Part shown: one piece after another, positions 17,361 through 28,324 of the stretch | Layout of the letters: each line of letters opens with the position of its first letter | Numbering within the stretch: position 1 is the stretch's first letter | Source: Pseudidiomarina salinarum | GTDB taxonomy: Bacteria > Pseudomonadota > Gammaproteobacteria > Enterobacterales > Alteromonadaceae | NCBI RefSeq assembly: GCF_000753715.1 | Contig: NZ_JPER01000001.1 | Coordinates: forward strand, 1,054,001 to 1,118,000 | Length of the DNA stretch: 64,000 nt | Direction: 5' to 3' | Program-made: the position numbers and the translations under genes | Notes under the pieces: model-generated | What the model was told of the DNA's origin: nothing | Seen by the model: only the letters and a program-made list of their open reading frames with translations | Databases searched by the model: none

Positions 17361-17717
17361 TCACACACCCTCCACAGGCCACACTACCAACAGACCGGCT
17401 AACCAGACAATGATAAGTGAAACACTGAAAACAAATTGAAGAAAAGCTCGTAAGCCGGCGATTTTTACGTAGTCGGTTAGTACCTGCCAGGTGCCAATCC
17501 AGCCGTGAATAAGTACGGCGGTTAAAGCGAGCATAGTAAAGAGCTTCACGCCCAGGCCAGCAAAAAAGTTAGTCCAGACGGCGTAGGTGATTTCGTCAGC
17601 TGCAACCATGAAGCTCAACAGAAAAATCGTATATAGCCCCAAAATGATGGCACTGGCGCGTAATAAAATAAAATCATGAGGGCCGCTACGGCCAAATGTT
17701 CCAGCTGCTCTTACCAT
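17361..17717 (-). CDS. sdhD: Succinate dehydrogenase membrane anchor subunit
   Basis: The 118-residue protein has three transmembrane helices. GVHD-like [16 protein letters not shown] at the N-terminus and [17 protein letters not shown] hold the haem b and quinone-site residues typical of SdhD. AGGAG precedes the ATG by seven bases; the gene overlaps the sdhC end by seven bases. Confidence 0.96.
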   Translation of the reverse strand: MVRAAGTFGRSGPHDFILLRASAIILGLYTIFLLSFMVAADEITYAVWTNFFAGLGVKLFTMLALTAVLIHGWIGTWQVLTDYVKIAGLRAFLQFVFSVSLIIVWLAGLLVVWPVEGV

Positions 17718-18085
17718 AACCAGACTCCTGCCAGAATCGAAAGAATAATCGCCAGCACAAACGAAGTAATAGCGCTGATGCGGCCTGAGTTAAGCTCTTC
17801 CCAGTAGCCCATATCCATCACCATGTGACGAATACCAGCCAGGATGTGATAACCCAGTGCGGTGAGAATACCCCAGGCGATAAATTTAGCGAACCAGCCG
17901 GAAAACAGCTCATGCACGGTCGCAAAGCCTTCAGCAGACTGCAGTGACACGGCTAAAGCCCAGACCAGCAATACCACAGCAAACAGCATAATAACGCCGG
18001 ATGCACGATGAAGAATTGAACTGATGGCCGCCGCCGGTTGACGGATAGTTAACAAGTTTAAATGTACAGGTCTTTGTTTTTTCAC
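17711..18085 (-). CDS. sdhC: Succinate dehydrogenase cytochrome b556 subunit
   Basis: The 124-residue, three-helix protein has the SdhC signatures RPVHLNLLTIRQP, SILHRASGV (Ser/Arg at the quinone site) and HILAGIRHMVMD with the haem-ligand His. It begins with GTG; AAAGG lies ten bases upstream. It is the first gene of the minus-strand sdhCDAB-suc unit, with a sigma-70-like promoter about 90 bp upstream. Confidence 0.96.
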   Translation of the reverse strand: MKKQRPVHLNLLTIRQPAAAISSILHRASGVIMLFAVVLLVWALAVSLQSAEGFATVHELFSGWFAKFIAWGILTALGYHILAGIRHMVMDMGYWEELNSGRISAITSFVLAIILSILAGVWLW

Positions 18086-18173
18086 GATTGTTGTGCCTTT
18101 AGGAAAAGCATTGTAAACATGCTCGGAACTTCAAACATCCCCCGCGAAGAGGACCCTGTGAGATCGCCGCCAA

Positions 18174-18202
18174 AGTATATAAGCCAATGGCGCCAATTAC
18201 AA
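18174..18202 (-). promoter_or_regulatory. sdhC promoter in the sdhC-gltA divergent region
   Basis: On minus, TTGTAA (18202-18197), a 17-bp spacer and TATACT (18179-18174) make a good sigma-70 promoter; the leader would be about 80 nt. The whole 328-bp space between sdhC and gltA holds no gene that I can support; it contains this promoter, the gltA promoter and AT-rich sequence in between. I saw no convincing Crp, Fnr or ArcA site. Confidence 0.55.
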
Positions 18203-18335
18203 TTCTCTGACAGGCGCTTTCCCGTTAAAAACGTAATTTTTTTGAGATTCGATCACTGCACTAAAGTCGATTACAATAATCTATCCGACCTTAGTCTTAT
18301 CCTGCTGCTTAAACTGGTTTAAACGGCCGTTTGAA

Positions 18336-18365
18336 TTGACAAACACCGTTAAAATGAAGTAAAAC
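18336..18365 (+). promoter_or_regulatory. gltA promoter
   Basis: A perfect TTGACA (18336-18341), 18-bp spacer and TAAAAC (18360-18365, 4/6). The start codon follows 48 bp downstream with AAGGAG at good spacing. Confidence 0.45.
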
Positions 18366-18413
18366 TAGCGCTCTTTTTAGTGATGAAGCAGACTCAAACA
18401 AGGAGATTTCCTT

Positions 18414-19694
18414 ATGGCTGATCGTAAAGCCACCCTGCAGATTGACGGCCAATCCATTGAATTGCCAGTATTAACTGGTACAGCCGGCTATGATGTAGTT
18501 GACGTGCGTACTTTAGGCAAGCATGGTTACTTCACCTTCGACCCGGGCTTTTTAGCGACGGGTTCATGCGAATCAAAGATTACTTATATTGATGGTGATC
18601 AAGGTATTCTCCTGCATCGTGGATATCCGATTGATCAGCTGGCAACTCAGGCAGACTACCTTGAAGTCTGTTACATGCTGTTGCACGGCGAAGCGCCGAA
18701 CGAAAAAGAATACGAAGAATTTAAAGAAACCATTACCAATCACACGATGGTTCATCAGGGTCTGCACGGCTTTTTCAACGGTTTCCGCCGTGACGCGCAC
18801 CCGATGGCCATGGTCTGTGCCGTCACCGGTGCCCTGTCATCGTTTTATCACGATGACCTTGATATTCACGATGAAAAACAGCGTCTGCGCAGTGCTTACC
18901 GCCTTATCGCTAAAATGCCGACTATTGCTGCTATGGCGTATAAATTCAGCATCGGCCAGCCATTTGTTTATCCGCGTAACGACCTGTCATACTCAGAGAA
19001 CTTTCTGAATATGATGTTCTCAGTACCGGCCGAAGACTATGAAATCAGTCCTGTCGTTGCCAAGGCCATGGATCGGGTATTTACCCTGCATGCCGACCAT
19101 GAGCAAAATGCGTCAACCTCGACCGTTCGTCTGGCTGGATCTTCAGGCGCTAACCCTTATGCCTGTATCGCAGCTGGCGTTGCCTCGTTATGGGGACCAG
19201 CCCATGGTGGTGCCAACGAAGCCTGCCTGCGTATGTTAAGTGAAATTGGCAGCGTTGATAACATTCCTGAGTACATTGAACGGGCGAAGGACAAAAATGA
19301 TCCGTTCCGGCTGATGGGCTTTGGTCACCGTGTTTATAAGAACTTTGACCCGCGTGCTACAGTAATGCGTGAAAGTGCCCATGAAGTACTGAAAGAACTA
19401 AACATCAAAGATCCGCTGCTTGATGTAGCCATGGAACTTGAGCGTATCGCGCTGGAAGACGAGTACTTCGTTGAGAAGAAACTCTACCCTAACGTTGATT
19501 TTTACTCAGGTATCATCCTCAAAGCGATTGGTATTCCGACCAATATGTTCACCGTTATCTTTGCGCTGTCGCGTACTGTCGGCTGGATTTCGCACTGGCA
19601 CGAGATGATGAGCGAATCGAGCCAGAAGATAGGCCGTCCCCGTCAGCTGTATACCGGCGAAGCCAAGCGCGATTTCAAACCACTGAAGCGCTAA
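18414..19694 (+). CDS. gltA: Citrate synthase, type II hexameric
   Basis: The 426-residue enzyme condenses oxaloacetate with acetyl-CoA. The catalytic residues fall at H264 ([10 protein letters not shown]), H305 ([14 protein letters not shown]) and D362 (NVDFYSG), the same numbers as in E. coli, so this is the NADH-inhibited hexameric type of gammaproteobacteria. The N-terminal domain characteristic of this type is present. AAGGAG precedes the ATG. It is divergent from sdhC and ends at its own terminator. Confidence 0.98.
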   Translation: MADRKATLQIDGQSIELPVLTGTAGYDVVDVRTLGKHGYFTFDPGFLATGSCESKITYIDGDQGILLHRGYPIDQLATQADYLEVCYMLLHGEAPNEKEYEEFKETITNHTMVHQGLHGFFNGFRRDAHPMAMVCAVTGALSSFYHDDLDIHDEKQRLRSAYRLIAKMPTIAAMAYKFSIGQPFVYPRNDLSYSENFLNMMFSVPAEDYEISPVVAKAMDRVFTLHADHEQNASTSTVRLAGSSGANPYACIAAGVASLWGPAHGGANEACLRMLSEIGSVDNIPEYIERAKDKNDPFRLMGFGHRVYKNFDPRATVMRESAHEVLKELNIKDPLLDVAMELERIALEDEYFVEKKLYPNVDFYSGIILKAIGIPTNMFTVIFALSRTVGWISHWHEMMSESSQKIGRPRQLYTGEAKRDFKPLKR

Positions 19695-19741
19695 ACGGAC
19701 TGCTGTTGGTCAAAACCAACATTAATTAGTGAAAACCATAC

Positions 19742-19770
19742 AAAAAAGCACTCTCCGGAGTGCTTTTTTT
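19742..19770 (+). terminator. gltA terminator
   Basis: Stem AAAAAAGCACTC / GAGTGCTTTTTT with TCCG loop and a T-run, 48 bp after the gltA stop. Confidence 0.9.
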
Positions 19771-19952
19771 ATTTTCCTGCCCGCTAAACTTTCCCCGTCC
19801 TCGGCTCATCTTAATTAGCGCACACCTGCTGTATACCCTGATATGCCTGAAGTAGCGCCGCGCCGTAAAAAACGAACCATAAAGCTGGCATGACTTATGC
19901 ATCACCTGTGGCATCAGATAACACATTTCATTTTTTACACGGGACGAATCTA

Positions 19953-21047
19953 ATGAAAACCACTATGCCATCGCATCGAATTCAACCTTTTGCCGGTCTG
20001 GCCGCGTTAATATTGACAACGAGTCTGTTGCTAAACGGTTGCGGTCAGGCCGGCGCCTCTGATCCTAAAGCGGAAGAACCACCCGCCCGGATCCCGGTCG
20101 CTACCGCCCAGGTTAACCTGGACTCGATCACCTCTAACTTCAAAACAACCGCGGTACTTGAAGCCCGCGCCGAAGCTGATGTGGTCAGTAAAGCGAACGG
20201 CATCGTTGAAGAGATTCTGGTTGAAGAAGGTGAATTCGTTAAAGCCGGTCAGGTACTGGCCCATATCCGCGACGATGAATACCAGATTGCCGCAAGTCAG
20301 GCTGAAGCTGAGCTGAATAGCGCCATGCAGGAGCTGCGCCGGATCAAAGATATGGCCGCCCGCGACATGATTAGCGCGGATGCCTACGACAAGCTCCGCT
20401 TTCAGGTTGATTTAATGCAGGCGCGCTACGATATGGCAGCGCTTAATCTCGCTGAAACCACGATCCGCGCACCCATCAGCGGCCATATTGCGGTTCGTTA
20501 CGTCAAAACCGGTAACCTGGTCAAACAGTATGAAGCGAAGAAACTCTTTCATATTGTCGCGATGGAACAACTGCAGGGTAATGTTCACCTGCCTGAACGT
20601 GAGCTGCAGAATATCCGCGTCGGCCAGAGCGCTCAGTTACGCGTCAGCGCGCTGCCACAAAAAGTGGTTGAAGCCACCGTGGAGCGCATCAGCCCGGTTG
20701 TCGATACCCAGTCAGGTACCTTTAAAGTGGTGCTGAGCATTAATAATCAAGACCTCGACCTGAAGGCCGGTATGTTTGCCCATGTCAGCCTGAACTACGC
20801 AACCCGCGATCAAACTGTGGTCGTGCCCCGTCACGCGGTTTCCAGCCTCGACAGCCAGTACAGTGTGTTTACGGTGGACGCTGAGGGCGTTGCCCATAAA
20901 GTTGATGTGAAAATCGGCTTTGAAGACGAAACCCGCATGGAAATTATTGAAGGCCTCACTGCAGGCCAGCAAATTGTGGTGAGCGGTCAGGCGAATCTGA
21001 AAGACGCCGCTCTGGTTGAGGTCATCCGTAGCGAGCAAAAATCATGA
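19953..21047 (+). CDS. RND efflux periplasmic adaptor lipoprotein
   Basis: The 364-residue membrane fusion protein has a lipoprotein signal with lipobox LNGC (Cys30), then a lipoyl/barrel-sandwich half (ANGIVEEILVEEGEFVKAGQ), a helical hairpin of about 60 residues, the second lipoyl half (IRAPISGHIAVRYVKTGNLV), a beta-barrel and a membrane-proximal domain. It links the inner-membrane pump to an outer-membrane channel. The open frame reaches 19890, but Met22 at 19953 starts a proper signal peptide. It overlaps the first permease by four bases. No outer-membrane TolC-type gene is in the window. Confidence 0.9.
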   Translation: MKTTMPSHRIQPFAGLAALILTTSLLLNGCGQAGASDPKAEEPPARIPVATAQVNLDSITSNFKTTAVLEARAEADVVSKANGIVEEILVEEGEFVKAGQVLAHIRDDEYQIAASQAEAELNSAMQELRRIKDMAARDMISADAYDKLRFQVDLMQARYDMAALNLAETTIRAPISGHIAVRYVKTGNLVKQYEAKKLFHIVAMEQLQGNVHLPERELQNIRVGQSAQLRVSALPQKVVEATVERISPVVDTQSGTFKVVLSINNQDLDLKAGMFAHVSLNYATRDQTVVVPRHAVSSLDSQYSVFTVDAEGVAHKVDVKIGFEDETRMEIIEGLTAGQQIVVSGQANLKDAALVEVIRSEQKS

Positions 21048-24000
21048 GCCTGGTGCGTCTGGCCGTACGCCGGCCCGTAACAATTTCGATGTTCACCCTG
21101 GCAGTGCTGTTATTCGGAATGGTGTCACTGGGGCGCATCCCGGTGACCCTGCTGCCTGATCTTGCCTACCCTACCCTGACGGTGCGTACCGATTATCCCG
21201 GTGGCGCTCCCGGTGAAGTTGAACAGCTGGTGAGCAAACCCATTGAAGAGAACCTGGGGACCGTGAAAGGTATTCGTCGCATCGAATCAGTTTCCCGTGC
21301 CGGCCAGAGCGATGTCATGCTGGAGTTCGCCTGGGGTACCAATATGGATATGGCCAGCCTCGATGTACGCGAGAAGCTGGATCTGGTTGAATTGCCGTTA
21401 GATATCGACAAACCAATTCTGCTGCGCTTTAACCCGTCGGAAGAGCCCGTGTTCAGAATGGCGCTGGCTATTGAGTCGGAATCAGCGATTGACCCGCTGA
21501 CTGGCGCGGCGTCCATAAGCGAATTAAAACGTCTGCGTACTTACGCTGAAGAAGAACTCAAACGCCAGTTAGAAAGCGTTGATGGGGTTGCGTCGGTGCG
21601 CCTTGGTGGCGGCCTTGAGGATGAGATCCAGGTGCTGGTGGATGAACAGCGTGCCAGCCAGTTACAAGTGCCTATGAGCCTTATCATGGACCGTTTACGG
21701 GAGGAGAATATCAACCTCTCCGGCGGCCGGCTGGAATCTGATCGCTCTGAATATCTGGTCAGAACCTTAAATCAGTTTCAGGATCTGGATGATATCCGGG
21801 CCATTTATATCGCCACCCGTAATGAGCGTCCGGTTTTACTACGGGATCTGGCAGAAGTAAAAAACAGCTACAAAGAACGCGACTCAATCAGCCGGGTTGC
21901 CGGTATGGAAGCAGTCGAAGTATCGCTGTACAAAGAAGGTGATGCGAACACCATTCGCGTGTCGGATGAAATCAAAGCCCATCTGCAATACATGCAGAAC
22001 AACAAGATGGTGCCTGAAGACTATACCATCCGCCCGGTATACGATCAGGCGGTGTTTATCAGCGCCGCGATTGATGAAGTGCGCGATTCCGCGATAATCG
22101 GTGGCCTGCTGGCCATGGTCATTATCTACCTGTTCCTGCAGCGCGTCTGGCCCACGGTCATTATCTCGCTGGCGATTCCGATTTCAATTATTGCCACTTT
22201 CAACCTCATGCATGGCTATCAGGTGTCACTGAATATGATGTCGTTAGGGGGCATTGCCCTGGCCGTTGGTATGCTGGTGGATAACGCCATTGTGGTGCTG
22301 GAAAATATTGCCCGCCATGGCGAAACCCAAAGTGCTGACGTTGCCGCTGAACGCGGCACCAGTGAAGTAGCCAGTGCCATTACCGCATCAACACTCACCA
22401 CCATGGCGGTATTCTTTCCACTGGTGTTCGTTGAAGGTATTGCCGGCCAGCTGTTCCGCGATCAGGCGCTGACTGTTACCTTTTCACTGGCGGCATCGCT
22501 GCTGGTGGCGCTCACCCTGATCCCTATGTTGTCTACCCGCAGCAAACAGCGGCAGGATGACGCGGATCCGGTATCACCGCCGCGCTCCCCGGCGGCGACA
22601 AGTGGCTGGAGGTTCTGGCTATCAACCCCGCTGCTGTTGGTGTTCCGCTGGATCCCTATGGCTGTCATTATGCTGCTTACGCTGATCTGGCGCCTGCTGG
22701 CACGGGGCTTTTTCTTCCTCGTGCGGCCGCTGCTGGCGGGCTTCAACTGGGGCTATACCCGGCTTGCAAATAGCTACCGCCGAGTGCTGGAAAAAGCGCT
22801 GGCTCATGCCAAAGTCACCCTGGCGGCAATCGTACTGGTAGCGGCCGGCTGTTATGCGCTGCTGCCAATGTTGCCGGTTTCATTACTGCCTGATATGGCA
22901 CAAGGCGAGTTCTACGTCGAAGTTGAACTGCAGCCAGGTGCGACTATTTATGAAACCGACACCGTGCTGGCAGGGCTGGGCAATGTCATCGCCAGCAATG
23001 ATCAGCTGCAACGCCACGTCAGCCGTTATTACAGTGTTGCCGGCACCGGCAGCTTACTGAACGCGGCACCGGGCCAGAGTGGCAACCAATGGGGTCGCCT
23101 TAACGTGGTGATGCAAAGTGGCGGCGATGCCGAAGCCGAAGCACAGGTACAGCAGGCTTTACGGGATTATACCCGTACCCTGCCGGGGGTCATGGTCAAA
23201 TTCGGCCGGCCGGAACTGTTCAGCTTCAGCAGTCCGATTACCATCGAGCTGAACGGCTATGATCTGACCTTGCTGCAAAGTGCTGCTGAACAGGTAGCGC
23301 GGCAGCTTGAAGGCGCTGAGCGCTTCACCGATATCCGCGTGAACATGACGGATGGCCAGCCCGAACTGGCTGTCATCTTTGATCATGCCAAGCTCAGCCA
23401 GTACGGCCTCACCAGCGCCGATGTGTCGGAGCTGCTGGCAACCAAAATTGGCGGCCGGGTTGCGACTCAGTTCAGCCTGGCGGACCGCAAGATTGATATT
23501 CTGGTGCGCAGCCAGGCTGAGGACCGCGATTCACTGCGCGACCTCCGCCAGATGATTATCAATCCGGGCGCCGATCGCGAGATCCCATTACAATCCATCG
23601 CGACCATAACGCCCATTATCGGGCCGAGCGAAATCACCCGCGTAGACCAGCAACGGACCGCGCTGGTGGAGGCCAACCTGGCCTTCGGCGACCTCGGTGC
23701 CGCGGTAACCGAAGCACGGGATATTTTAGCGGGTACCGAGTTACCACTAACCATCAATGCGCAGGTAGCAGGCCAGAACGAAGAGATGCAGTCATCCTTC
23801 CGTTCGCTGCAGTTCGCGCTGGTGCTGGCGGTGTTCCTGGTGTATCTGGTGATGGCATCGCAGTTCGAGTCATTGCTGCACCCGTTCTTTATTTTACTGA
23901 GTGTGCCTCTCGCCGGCGCCGGCTCGGTGCTGGGTCTGTTCCTGCTGGGCACTGAACTAAGCATCATCGTGTTTATCGGCCTCATCATGCTGGCCGGTAT

Positions 24001-24313
24001 TGTGGTGAATAATGCCATCGTTCTGGTTGATCGCATCAATCAGTTACGGCGCGAAGGAGCGGATCGCTTTACTGCCGTCTTTGATGCCGCTCAGCACCGC
24101 TTGCGGCCAATACTGATGACCATGTTAACCACAGTGCTCGGTTTATTGCCGCTCGCTATAGGCCTGGGTGAAGGCGCTGAAATCCGGGCACCGATGGCGA
24201 TTAGTGTTATTGCCGGCCTGCTGTTCTCTACCCTGCTGACACTGTTCTTTATTCCGTGCCTGTATCTGCTGGTAGACCGTAAAACCGTTAAAACGCCGGA
24301 GGCCGCCCTATGA
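21044..24313 (+). CDS. RND efflux permease, first of a tandem pair
   Basis: The 1089-residue inner-membrane pump has the RND layout: helix 1, a large periplasmic loop, helices 2-6, a cytoplasmic stretch, helix 7, second periplasmic loop, helices 8-12. Motifs include GGAPGEVEQLVSKPIEE after helix 1, and GMLVDNAIVVLENIARHGE in helix 4, where the proton-relay pair reads Asp-Asn rather than Asp-Asp as in AcrB. A Pro/Ser-rich stretch plus extra hydrophobic and basic sequence (about residues 505-575) makes it longer than most. Substrate unknown: drugs, bile-like compounds or lipids are all possible. Confidence 0.9.
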   Translation: MSLVRLAVRRPVTISMFTLAVLLFGMVSLGRIPVTLLPDLAYPTLTVRTDYPGGAPGEVEQLVSKPIEENLGTVKGIRRIESVSRAGQSDVMLEFAWGTNMDMASLDVREKLDLVELPLDIDKPILLRFNPSEEPVFRMALAIESESAIDPLTGAASISELKRLRTYAEEELKRQLESVDGVASVRLGGGLEDEIQVLVDEQRASQLQVPMSLIMDRLREENINLSGGRLESDRSEYLVRTLNQFQDLDDIRAIYIATRNERPVLLRDLAEVKNSYKERDSISRVAGMEAVEVSLYKEGDANTIRVSDEIKAHLQYMQNNKMVPEDYTIRPVYDQAVFISAAIDEVRDSAIIGGLLAMVIIYLFLQRVWPTVIISLAIPISIIATFNLMHGYQVSLNMMSLGGIALAVGMLVDNAIVVLENIARHGETQSADVAAERGTSEVASAITASTLTTMAVFFPLVFVEGIAGQLFRDQALTVTFSLAASLLVALTLIPMLSTRSKQRQDDADPVSPPRSPAATSGWRFWLSTPLLLVFRWIPMAVIMLLTLIWRLLARGFFFLVRPLLAGFNWGYTRLANSYRRVLEKALAHAKVTLAAIVLVAAGCYALLPMLPVSLLPDMAQGEFYVEVELQPGATIYETDTVLAGLGNVIASNDQLQRHVSRYYSVAGTGSLLNAAPGQSGNQWGRLNVVMQSGGDAEAEAQVQQALRDYTRTLPGVMVKFGRPELFSFSSPITIELNGYDLTLLQSAAEQVARQLEGAERFTDIRVNMTDGQPELAVIFDHAKLSQYGLTSADVSELLATKIGGRVATQFSLADRKIDILVRSQAEDRDSLRDLRQMIINPGADREIPLQSIATITPIIGPSEITRVDQQRTALVEANLAFGDLGAAVTEARDILAGTELPLTINAQVAGQNEEMQSSFRSLQFALVLAVFLVYLVMASQFESLLHPFFILLSVPLAGAGSVLGLFLLGTELSIIVFIGLIMLAGIVVNNAIVLVDRINQLRREGADRFTAVFDAAQHRLRPILMTMLTTVLGLLPLAIGLGEGAEIRAPMAISVIAGLLFSTLLTLFFIPCLYLLVDRKTVKTPEAAL

Positions 24314-27300
24314 ACGCCGCTGAAATAGGGTCAGCTCTGGCACGCTGGGCGCTACGGCGCCCGGTAACCACCTGCATGCTGTTTGTTTCGATGGTTTTAC
24401 TGGGCGGGATCAGCTCCCGGTTGTTGCCGCTGGAGAAGTTTCCCGGCATTGAAATTCCGGAAATCGTGGTGGTCGTGCCCTATCCCAACTCCAGCCCGGC
24501 TGAAGTGGAACGGCTGATCACCCGGCCGATTGAAGAGGCGCTGGCGACCCTCAGTAATGTTAAGCGCATGCACTCCAGTTCAAATTCTGAGCAAGCCCAG
24601 GTGGAGCTGGAATTTGAATGGGGTGAGGACGTCAACGCCAAGAGTATTGAGGCGCGTGAAAAAGTGGACGGTATTAAGCATCTGCTACCGGATGATATCG
24701 AGCGCATTCAGGTACTGCAGTTCAATACTGAAGACATGCCCGTCTTTCAACTGCGGATCTCCAGCCAGCGCGACTTAAGTAACGCCTGGGATCTGCTCGA
24801 TCGCAGTCTGCGACGTCCTATCGAACGGGTCGCTGGCGTATCGCGGGTTACGCTGTACGGCGTACAGCCACAGCAAATCGTCATCCGGCTCGATCAGAAC
24901 CGGTTGCTGAGCCATAACCTGAGCGCTGCCGAGGTCACCGGCCGCCTGCAACAGGCAAACTTCGCGTTAACAGCGGGCTATATCGAAAATGATTATGAGC
25001 GCATCCTGGTTAACCCTGTGGGCGAGTTCAGAAATGAATATGAGATCCGTAACTTCCCGATTCGATCTGATCTCAAACTGGGTGATATCGCAGAGATTAC
25101 CAGAGAGATGCCGCGGCGTTCAGATGGCCGCCATTTAGACCAGCGCTACGCCATCGGCATGGAGGTTTTCAAAGACTCCAGCGCCAACCTGGTGGATGTG
25201 TCACGCCGGGTTATGGAAGTTATCGAAACCGTCCGCCAGGATCCTCAGTTTAACGGCATTAATCTGTATGTGATGGACGATACTGCAGATGGTGTCACCA
25301 CCTCACTCAATGACCTGGTCAAGGCGGGTATGCTGGGTGCCCTGCTGTCATTTATTGTACTGCTGATTTTCCTGCGCAACATAGTCACTACCCTGATTGT
25401 GGTGATGTCCGTGCCTATTGCTATTTGTATTGCCCTTGGTGGTATGTACTTCCTTGGCTATTCACTGAATGTGCTGTCCCTGATGGGCCTGATGCTGGCC
25501 GTCGGGATGCTGGTTGATAACGCGGTCGTTATCACCGAAAGCATTCAGTACGAGCGTGAACAGGGTGTATCAGCGCGAAAAGCGACCATACTGGGCGTTG
25601 GTAACGTTTCCCTGGCGGTAATAGCCGGTACACTAACAACAGCCATCGTGTTTCTGCCGAATATTTTTGGCAAAAAAATCGATGTAACCATCTTCCTGGA
25701 GCATACGGCGATTGCCATCTGCCTGTCGTTACTGGCATCGCTGCTGATCGCGCAGACATTGATCCCGCTGTTAACCAGCAAGCTCATCACAGCCCGGAAA
25801 AAGCCCCTGGCTGATACTGACCAACCCGTTGCCAAGTCACGTTATCAGCGCAGCCTGGAGTGGACCTGGCGCCATCCCCGCTGGACCGGTCTGTTCGCGG
25901 TACTGTTGCTGGTAAGTATCGTAATTCCCTTTGCCGGGGTAAGTGGTGACCAGGGTCCGCAGGGTTTTAACGACCGGGTGTTTATCAGTTACAACTTACA
26001 TACGCAGTACAGCCTGAGTGAAGTCGAAGATGAAGTCACCATTATGGAAGACTTCCTCTATAGCAATCAGGAAGACTTCCATATCGACGCGGTTTACAGC
26101 TATTACACGCCTAATTACGCCATTTCGACAGTCTTACTGAAGCCAGACCGGCCTGAAAAGCTGGGCGATTTGATGGAGCGTATGCGTACAAGCTTCCCGA
26201 AAATGCTCCGGAGCGAACCTCAGTTCGGTTTTGGTGGCGGTGGTGGCGACCGGGTACGGGTTACCCTGAGCGGGAACTCCACCGACGTACTGCAGGGCCT
26301 GGCGACTGACATCGTGCCGCGTCTGGCTGCTATTGAGGGGCTCACCGATGTACAGACCGAAATGGATGCTGGGCGCTATGAATTGCTTATTCATGTTGAC
26401 CGCGAGCGCGCATACCGCCTCGGCCTGAGTTCAGCCGAAGTCGCCCGGGCTATTTCGACTGCCCTTCGTGGTCAGCGTCTGCGCTCATTCCGCGGCGATC
26501 CCAATGGCGAGATCCCGTTGCGGGTGGCATTTGATAAAGAACTGGAGTTTTCGCTCGACGCGCTGAAAAACCTGCCCATCATCAAGATCGGTGAACGGGT
26601 GATTCCGCTGCATAGTGTTGCCACCATCGAGCAGCAGCCGCGGCTGGGCGAGATCCGCCGTATTGACCGCCGCACCTCGCTGAGTATCGACGCCAACCTG
26701 CATGAAATGACCACCAGCGAAGCCCGCAAACAGGTAACCGCGGTGCTCAGCCAGCTGCAGTTGCCGCAGGGTTATGCGTGGAGCCTGGATGGCAGCTTCC
26801 AGCGGCAGCAGGAAGCGGAAAACGTGATGTTGGTGAATACCCTGCTGGCGGTCGCCATGATTTACATCGTGATGGCGGCGCTGTTTGAGTCCGTGCTATT
26901 GCCCACAGCGGTTATTACCTCGCTGTTGTTTTCGATTGTCGGAGTGTTCTGGGCGCTGTTTATCACCGGCCAGTCAATCACCATTATGGCGATGATCGGC
27001 ATTCTGATCCTGATGGGGATCGTGGTGAATAACGGCATTGTGCTGGTCGACCGGATTAACCAGCTGTTAGCAGCCGGTCACTCGCTCGAGCGGGCGGTGA
27101 TTGATGGCAGTGTCAGCAGGTTGCGGCCGATTCTGATGACGGTATCGACCACAGTGCTGGGCTTAGTGCCGCTGGCCTTTGGTACCACGCAGATCGGTGG
27201 TGATGGCCCTCCTTATGCGCCGATGGCGATATCCATCATCGGAGGGCTTATCCTGTCAACGATTACCAGCTTATATCTGGTGCCGTACGCCTATGTGCGA

Positions 27301-27378
27301 CTGCTGAGCATCAGGGCACGCTGGCGGGCATTGCGCAGCCGCGCCAGCCTGTTGGTCAGTCGGGTAATTGCTGATTAG
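24310..27378 (+). CDS. RND efflux permease, second of a tandem pair
   Basis: The 1022-residue RND pump is only distantly similar to the preceding one. It has the same twelve-helix plan, [21 protein letters not shown] after helix 1 (in part), [19 protein letters not shown] in helix 4 and [17 protein letters not shown] in helix 11. A GGGGG stretch lies in the second periplasmic loop. The start overlaps the first permease by four bases, so the pair plus the adaptor form one operon, a layout seen in heteromeric pumps such as MdtBC. Its 3' end overlaps that of convergent kdsB by 23 bp. Confidence 0.9.
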   Translation: MNAAEIGSALARWALRRPVTTCMLFVSMVLLGGISSRLLPLEKFPGIEIPEIVVVVPYPNSSPAEVERLITRPIEEALATLSNVKRMHSSSNSEQAQVELEFEWGEDVNAKSIEAREKVDGIKHLLPDDIERIQVLQFNTEDMPVFQLRISSQRDLSNAWDLLDRSLRRPIERVAGVSRVTLYGVQPQQIVIRLDQNRLLSHNLSAAEVTGRLQQANFALTAGYIENDYERILVNPVGEFRNEYEIRNFPIRSDLKLGDIAEITREMPRRSDGRHLDQRYAIGMEVFKDSSANLVDVSRRVMEVIETVRQDPQFNGINLYVMDDTADGVTTSLNDLVKAGMLGALLSFIVLLIFLRNIVTTLIVVMSVPIAICIALGGMYFLGYSLNVLSLMGLMLAVGMLVDNAVVITESIQYEREQGVSARKATILGVGNVSLAVIAGTLTTAIVFLPNIFGKKIDVTIFLEHTAIAICLSLLASLLIAQTLIPLLTSKLITARKKPLADTDQPVAKSRYQRSLEWTWRHPRWTGLFAVLLLVSIVIPFAGVSGDQGPQGFNDRVFISYNLHTQYSLSEVEDEVTIMEDFLYSNQEDFHIDAVYSYYTPNYAISTVLLKPDRPEKLGDLMERMRTSFPKMLRSEPQFGFGGGGGDRVRVTLSGNSTDVLQGLATDIVPRLAAIEGLTDVQTEMDAGRYELLIHVDRERAYRLGLSSAEVARAISTALRGQRLRSFRGDPNGEIPLRVAFDKELEFSLDALKNLPIIKIGERVIPLHSVATIEQQPRLGEIRRIDRRTSLSIDANLHEMTTSEARKQVTAVLSQLQLPQGYAWSLDGSFQRQQEAENVMLVNTLLAVAMIYIVMAALFESVLLPTAVITSLLFSIVGVFWALFITGQSITIMAMIGILILMGIVVNNGIVLVDRINQLLAAGHSLERAVIDGSVSRLRPILMTVSTTVLGLVPLAFGTTQIGGDGPPYAPMAISIIGGLILSTITSLYLVPYAYVRLLSIRARWRALRSRASLLVSRVIAD

Positions 27379-28108
27379 CCCGTTCCAGGTCGGCTGGCGT
27401 GTCAATGCCAGCCGGCGGTGGAATGATCGCTTCGGCAACGTGGATGCGCTCGCCGTACCAGAGCACCCGCAGTTGCTCCAGTGACTCAATCTGTTCGATG
27501 GGGCTGGGCTCCCATTCCACATAGCGCCAGATAAAGCCGGCGCGATAGGCGTAGATGCCAATGTGGCGACGATAGTCGGCGCTGTCAGAGAGCCGGGCTT
27601 TATGGTTTCCGTCCCGATCGAAAGGAATCATGGCCCGGCTGAAATACAGCGCATAGCCATTGACGTCGGTAACCACTTTCACTGCGTGCGGGCTTTGCAC
27701 TTCTTCAATGGAATGAATAGGAACCGCCAGAGTGGCCATCTGTGCCTGCTTCTGATTAGCCAGGTTATCAGCCACCTGCCGGATAATTTCAGGCGGAATA
27801 AAAGGCTCATCCCCCTGCACATTGACCACAATATGGTCATCGGCAATGGCCAGGTATTCCAGCACTTCAGCGATACGCTCGGTACCCGACTGGTGATCAG
27901 AGCGGGTTAGCATGGCGCGGCCACCAAAGGCCTCCACCGCATCCATAATGCGCTGATCATCGGTGGCGACAATAACCTCACTGGCACCGGCCGCCGCGCA
28001 ACGCTCGTACACCCTTTGGATCATGGATTTATCGCCGATCATCGCTAATGGTTTGCCGGGTAACCGGCTGGACGCATAACGGGCAGGAATTACTACGGTA
28101 AAACTCAT
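27356..28108 (-). CDS. kdsB: CMP-Kdo synthetase (3-deoxy-manno-octulosonate cytidylyltransferase)
   Basis: The 250-residue cytosolic enzyme activates Kdo with CTP for lipopolysaccharide inner core synthesis. Signatures are [15 protein letters not shown] at the N-terminus, the nucleotide loop [26 protein letters not shown] and HIGIYAYR. The start overlaps the Trm112-like gene by four bases, keeping the msbA-lpxK-ycaR-kdsB order of E. coli. Confidence 0.97.
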   Translation of the reverse strand: MSFTVVIPARYASSRLPGKPLAMIGDKSMIQRVYERCAAAGASEVIVATDDQRIMDAVEAFGGRAMLTRSDHQSGTERIAEVLEYLAIADDHIVVNVQGDEPFIPPEIIRQVADNLANQKQAQMATLAVPIHSIEEVQSPHAVKVVTDVNGYALYFSRAMIPFDRDGNHKARLSDSADYRRHIGIYAYRAGFIWRYVEWEPSPIEQIESLEQLRVLWYGERIHVAEAIIPPPAGIDTPADLERANQQLPD

Positions 28109-28302
28109 GACGGAATCTTCTCCAGTTCAGCATTGCTGAGTTCGCGGGCTTCAGTAGTCAGTAGCATGGGAATATCATCGCGCACCGGATAAGCGAGCTT
28201 ATCACCACGGCAGACCAATTCCTGTTTATCCTTGCACCACACCAGCCGGCCTTTGCAAAGCGGGCAGGCTAAAATTGCCAGGGTGCGTTCGTCCATAGCC
28301 AT
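28105..28302 (-). CDS. ycaR: Trm112 family protein YcaR
   Basis: The 65-residue protein matches YcaR/Trm112: [11 protein letters not shown] with a Cxx[22 protein letters not shown], and an acidic tail. Unlike eukaryotic Trm112, only part of the zinc ligand set is seen (two N-terminal Cys and a third in LVC). It lies between lpxK and kdsB as in E. coli; its role there is unclear. AGGAG five bases upstream fixes the start at ATG 28302 rather than GTG 28308. Confidence 0.9.
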   Translation of the reverse strand: MAMDERTLAILACPLCKGRLVWCKDKQELVCRGDKLAYPVRDDIPMLLTTEARELSNAELEKIPS

Positions 28303-28324
28303 ATTCACTCCTGTTTAACGTCAT

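Noticed and set aside
18225-18265. Possible Crp or Fnr site (TTTGAGATTCGATCAC) in the sdhC-gltA region
   Set aside because: Half-site spacing is off by one base for both factors.
23467-24039. 190-codon minus-strand frame opposite the first RND permease
   Set aside because: Antisense shadow; composition follows the complementary codons and no ribosome-binding site is present.
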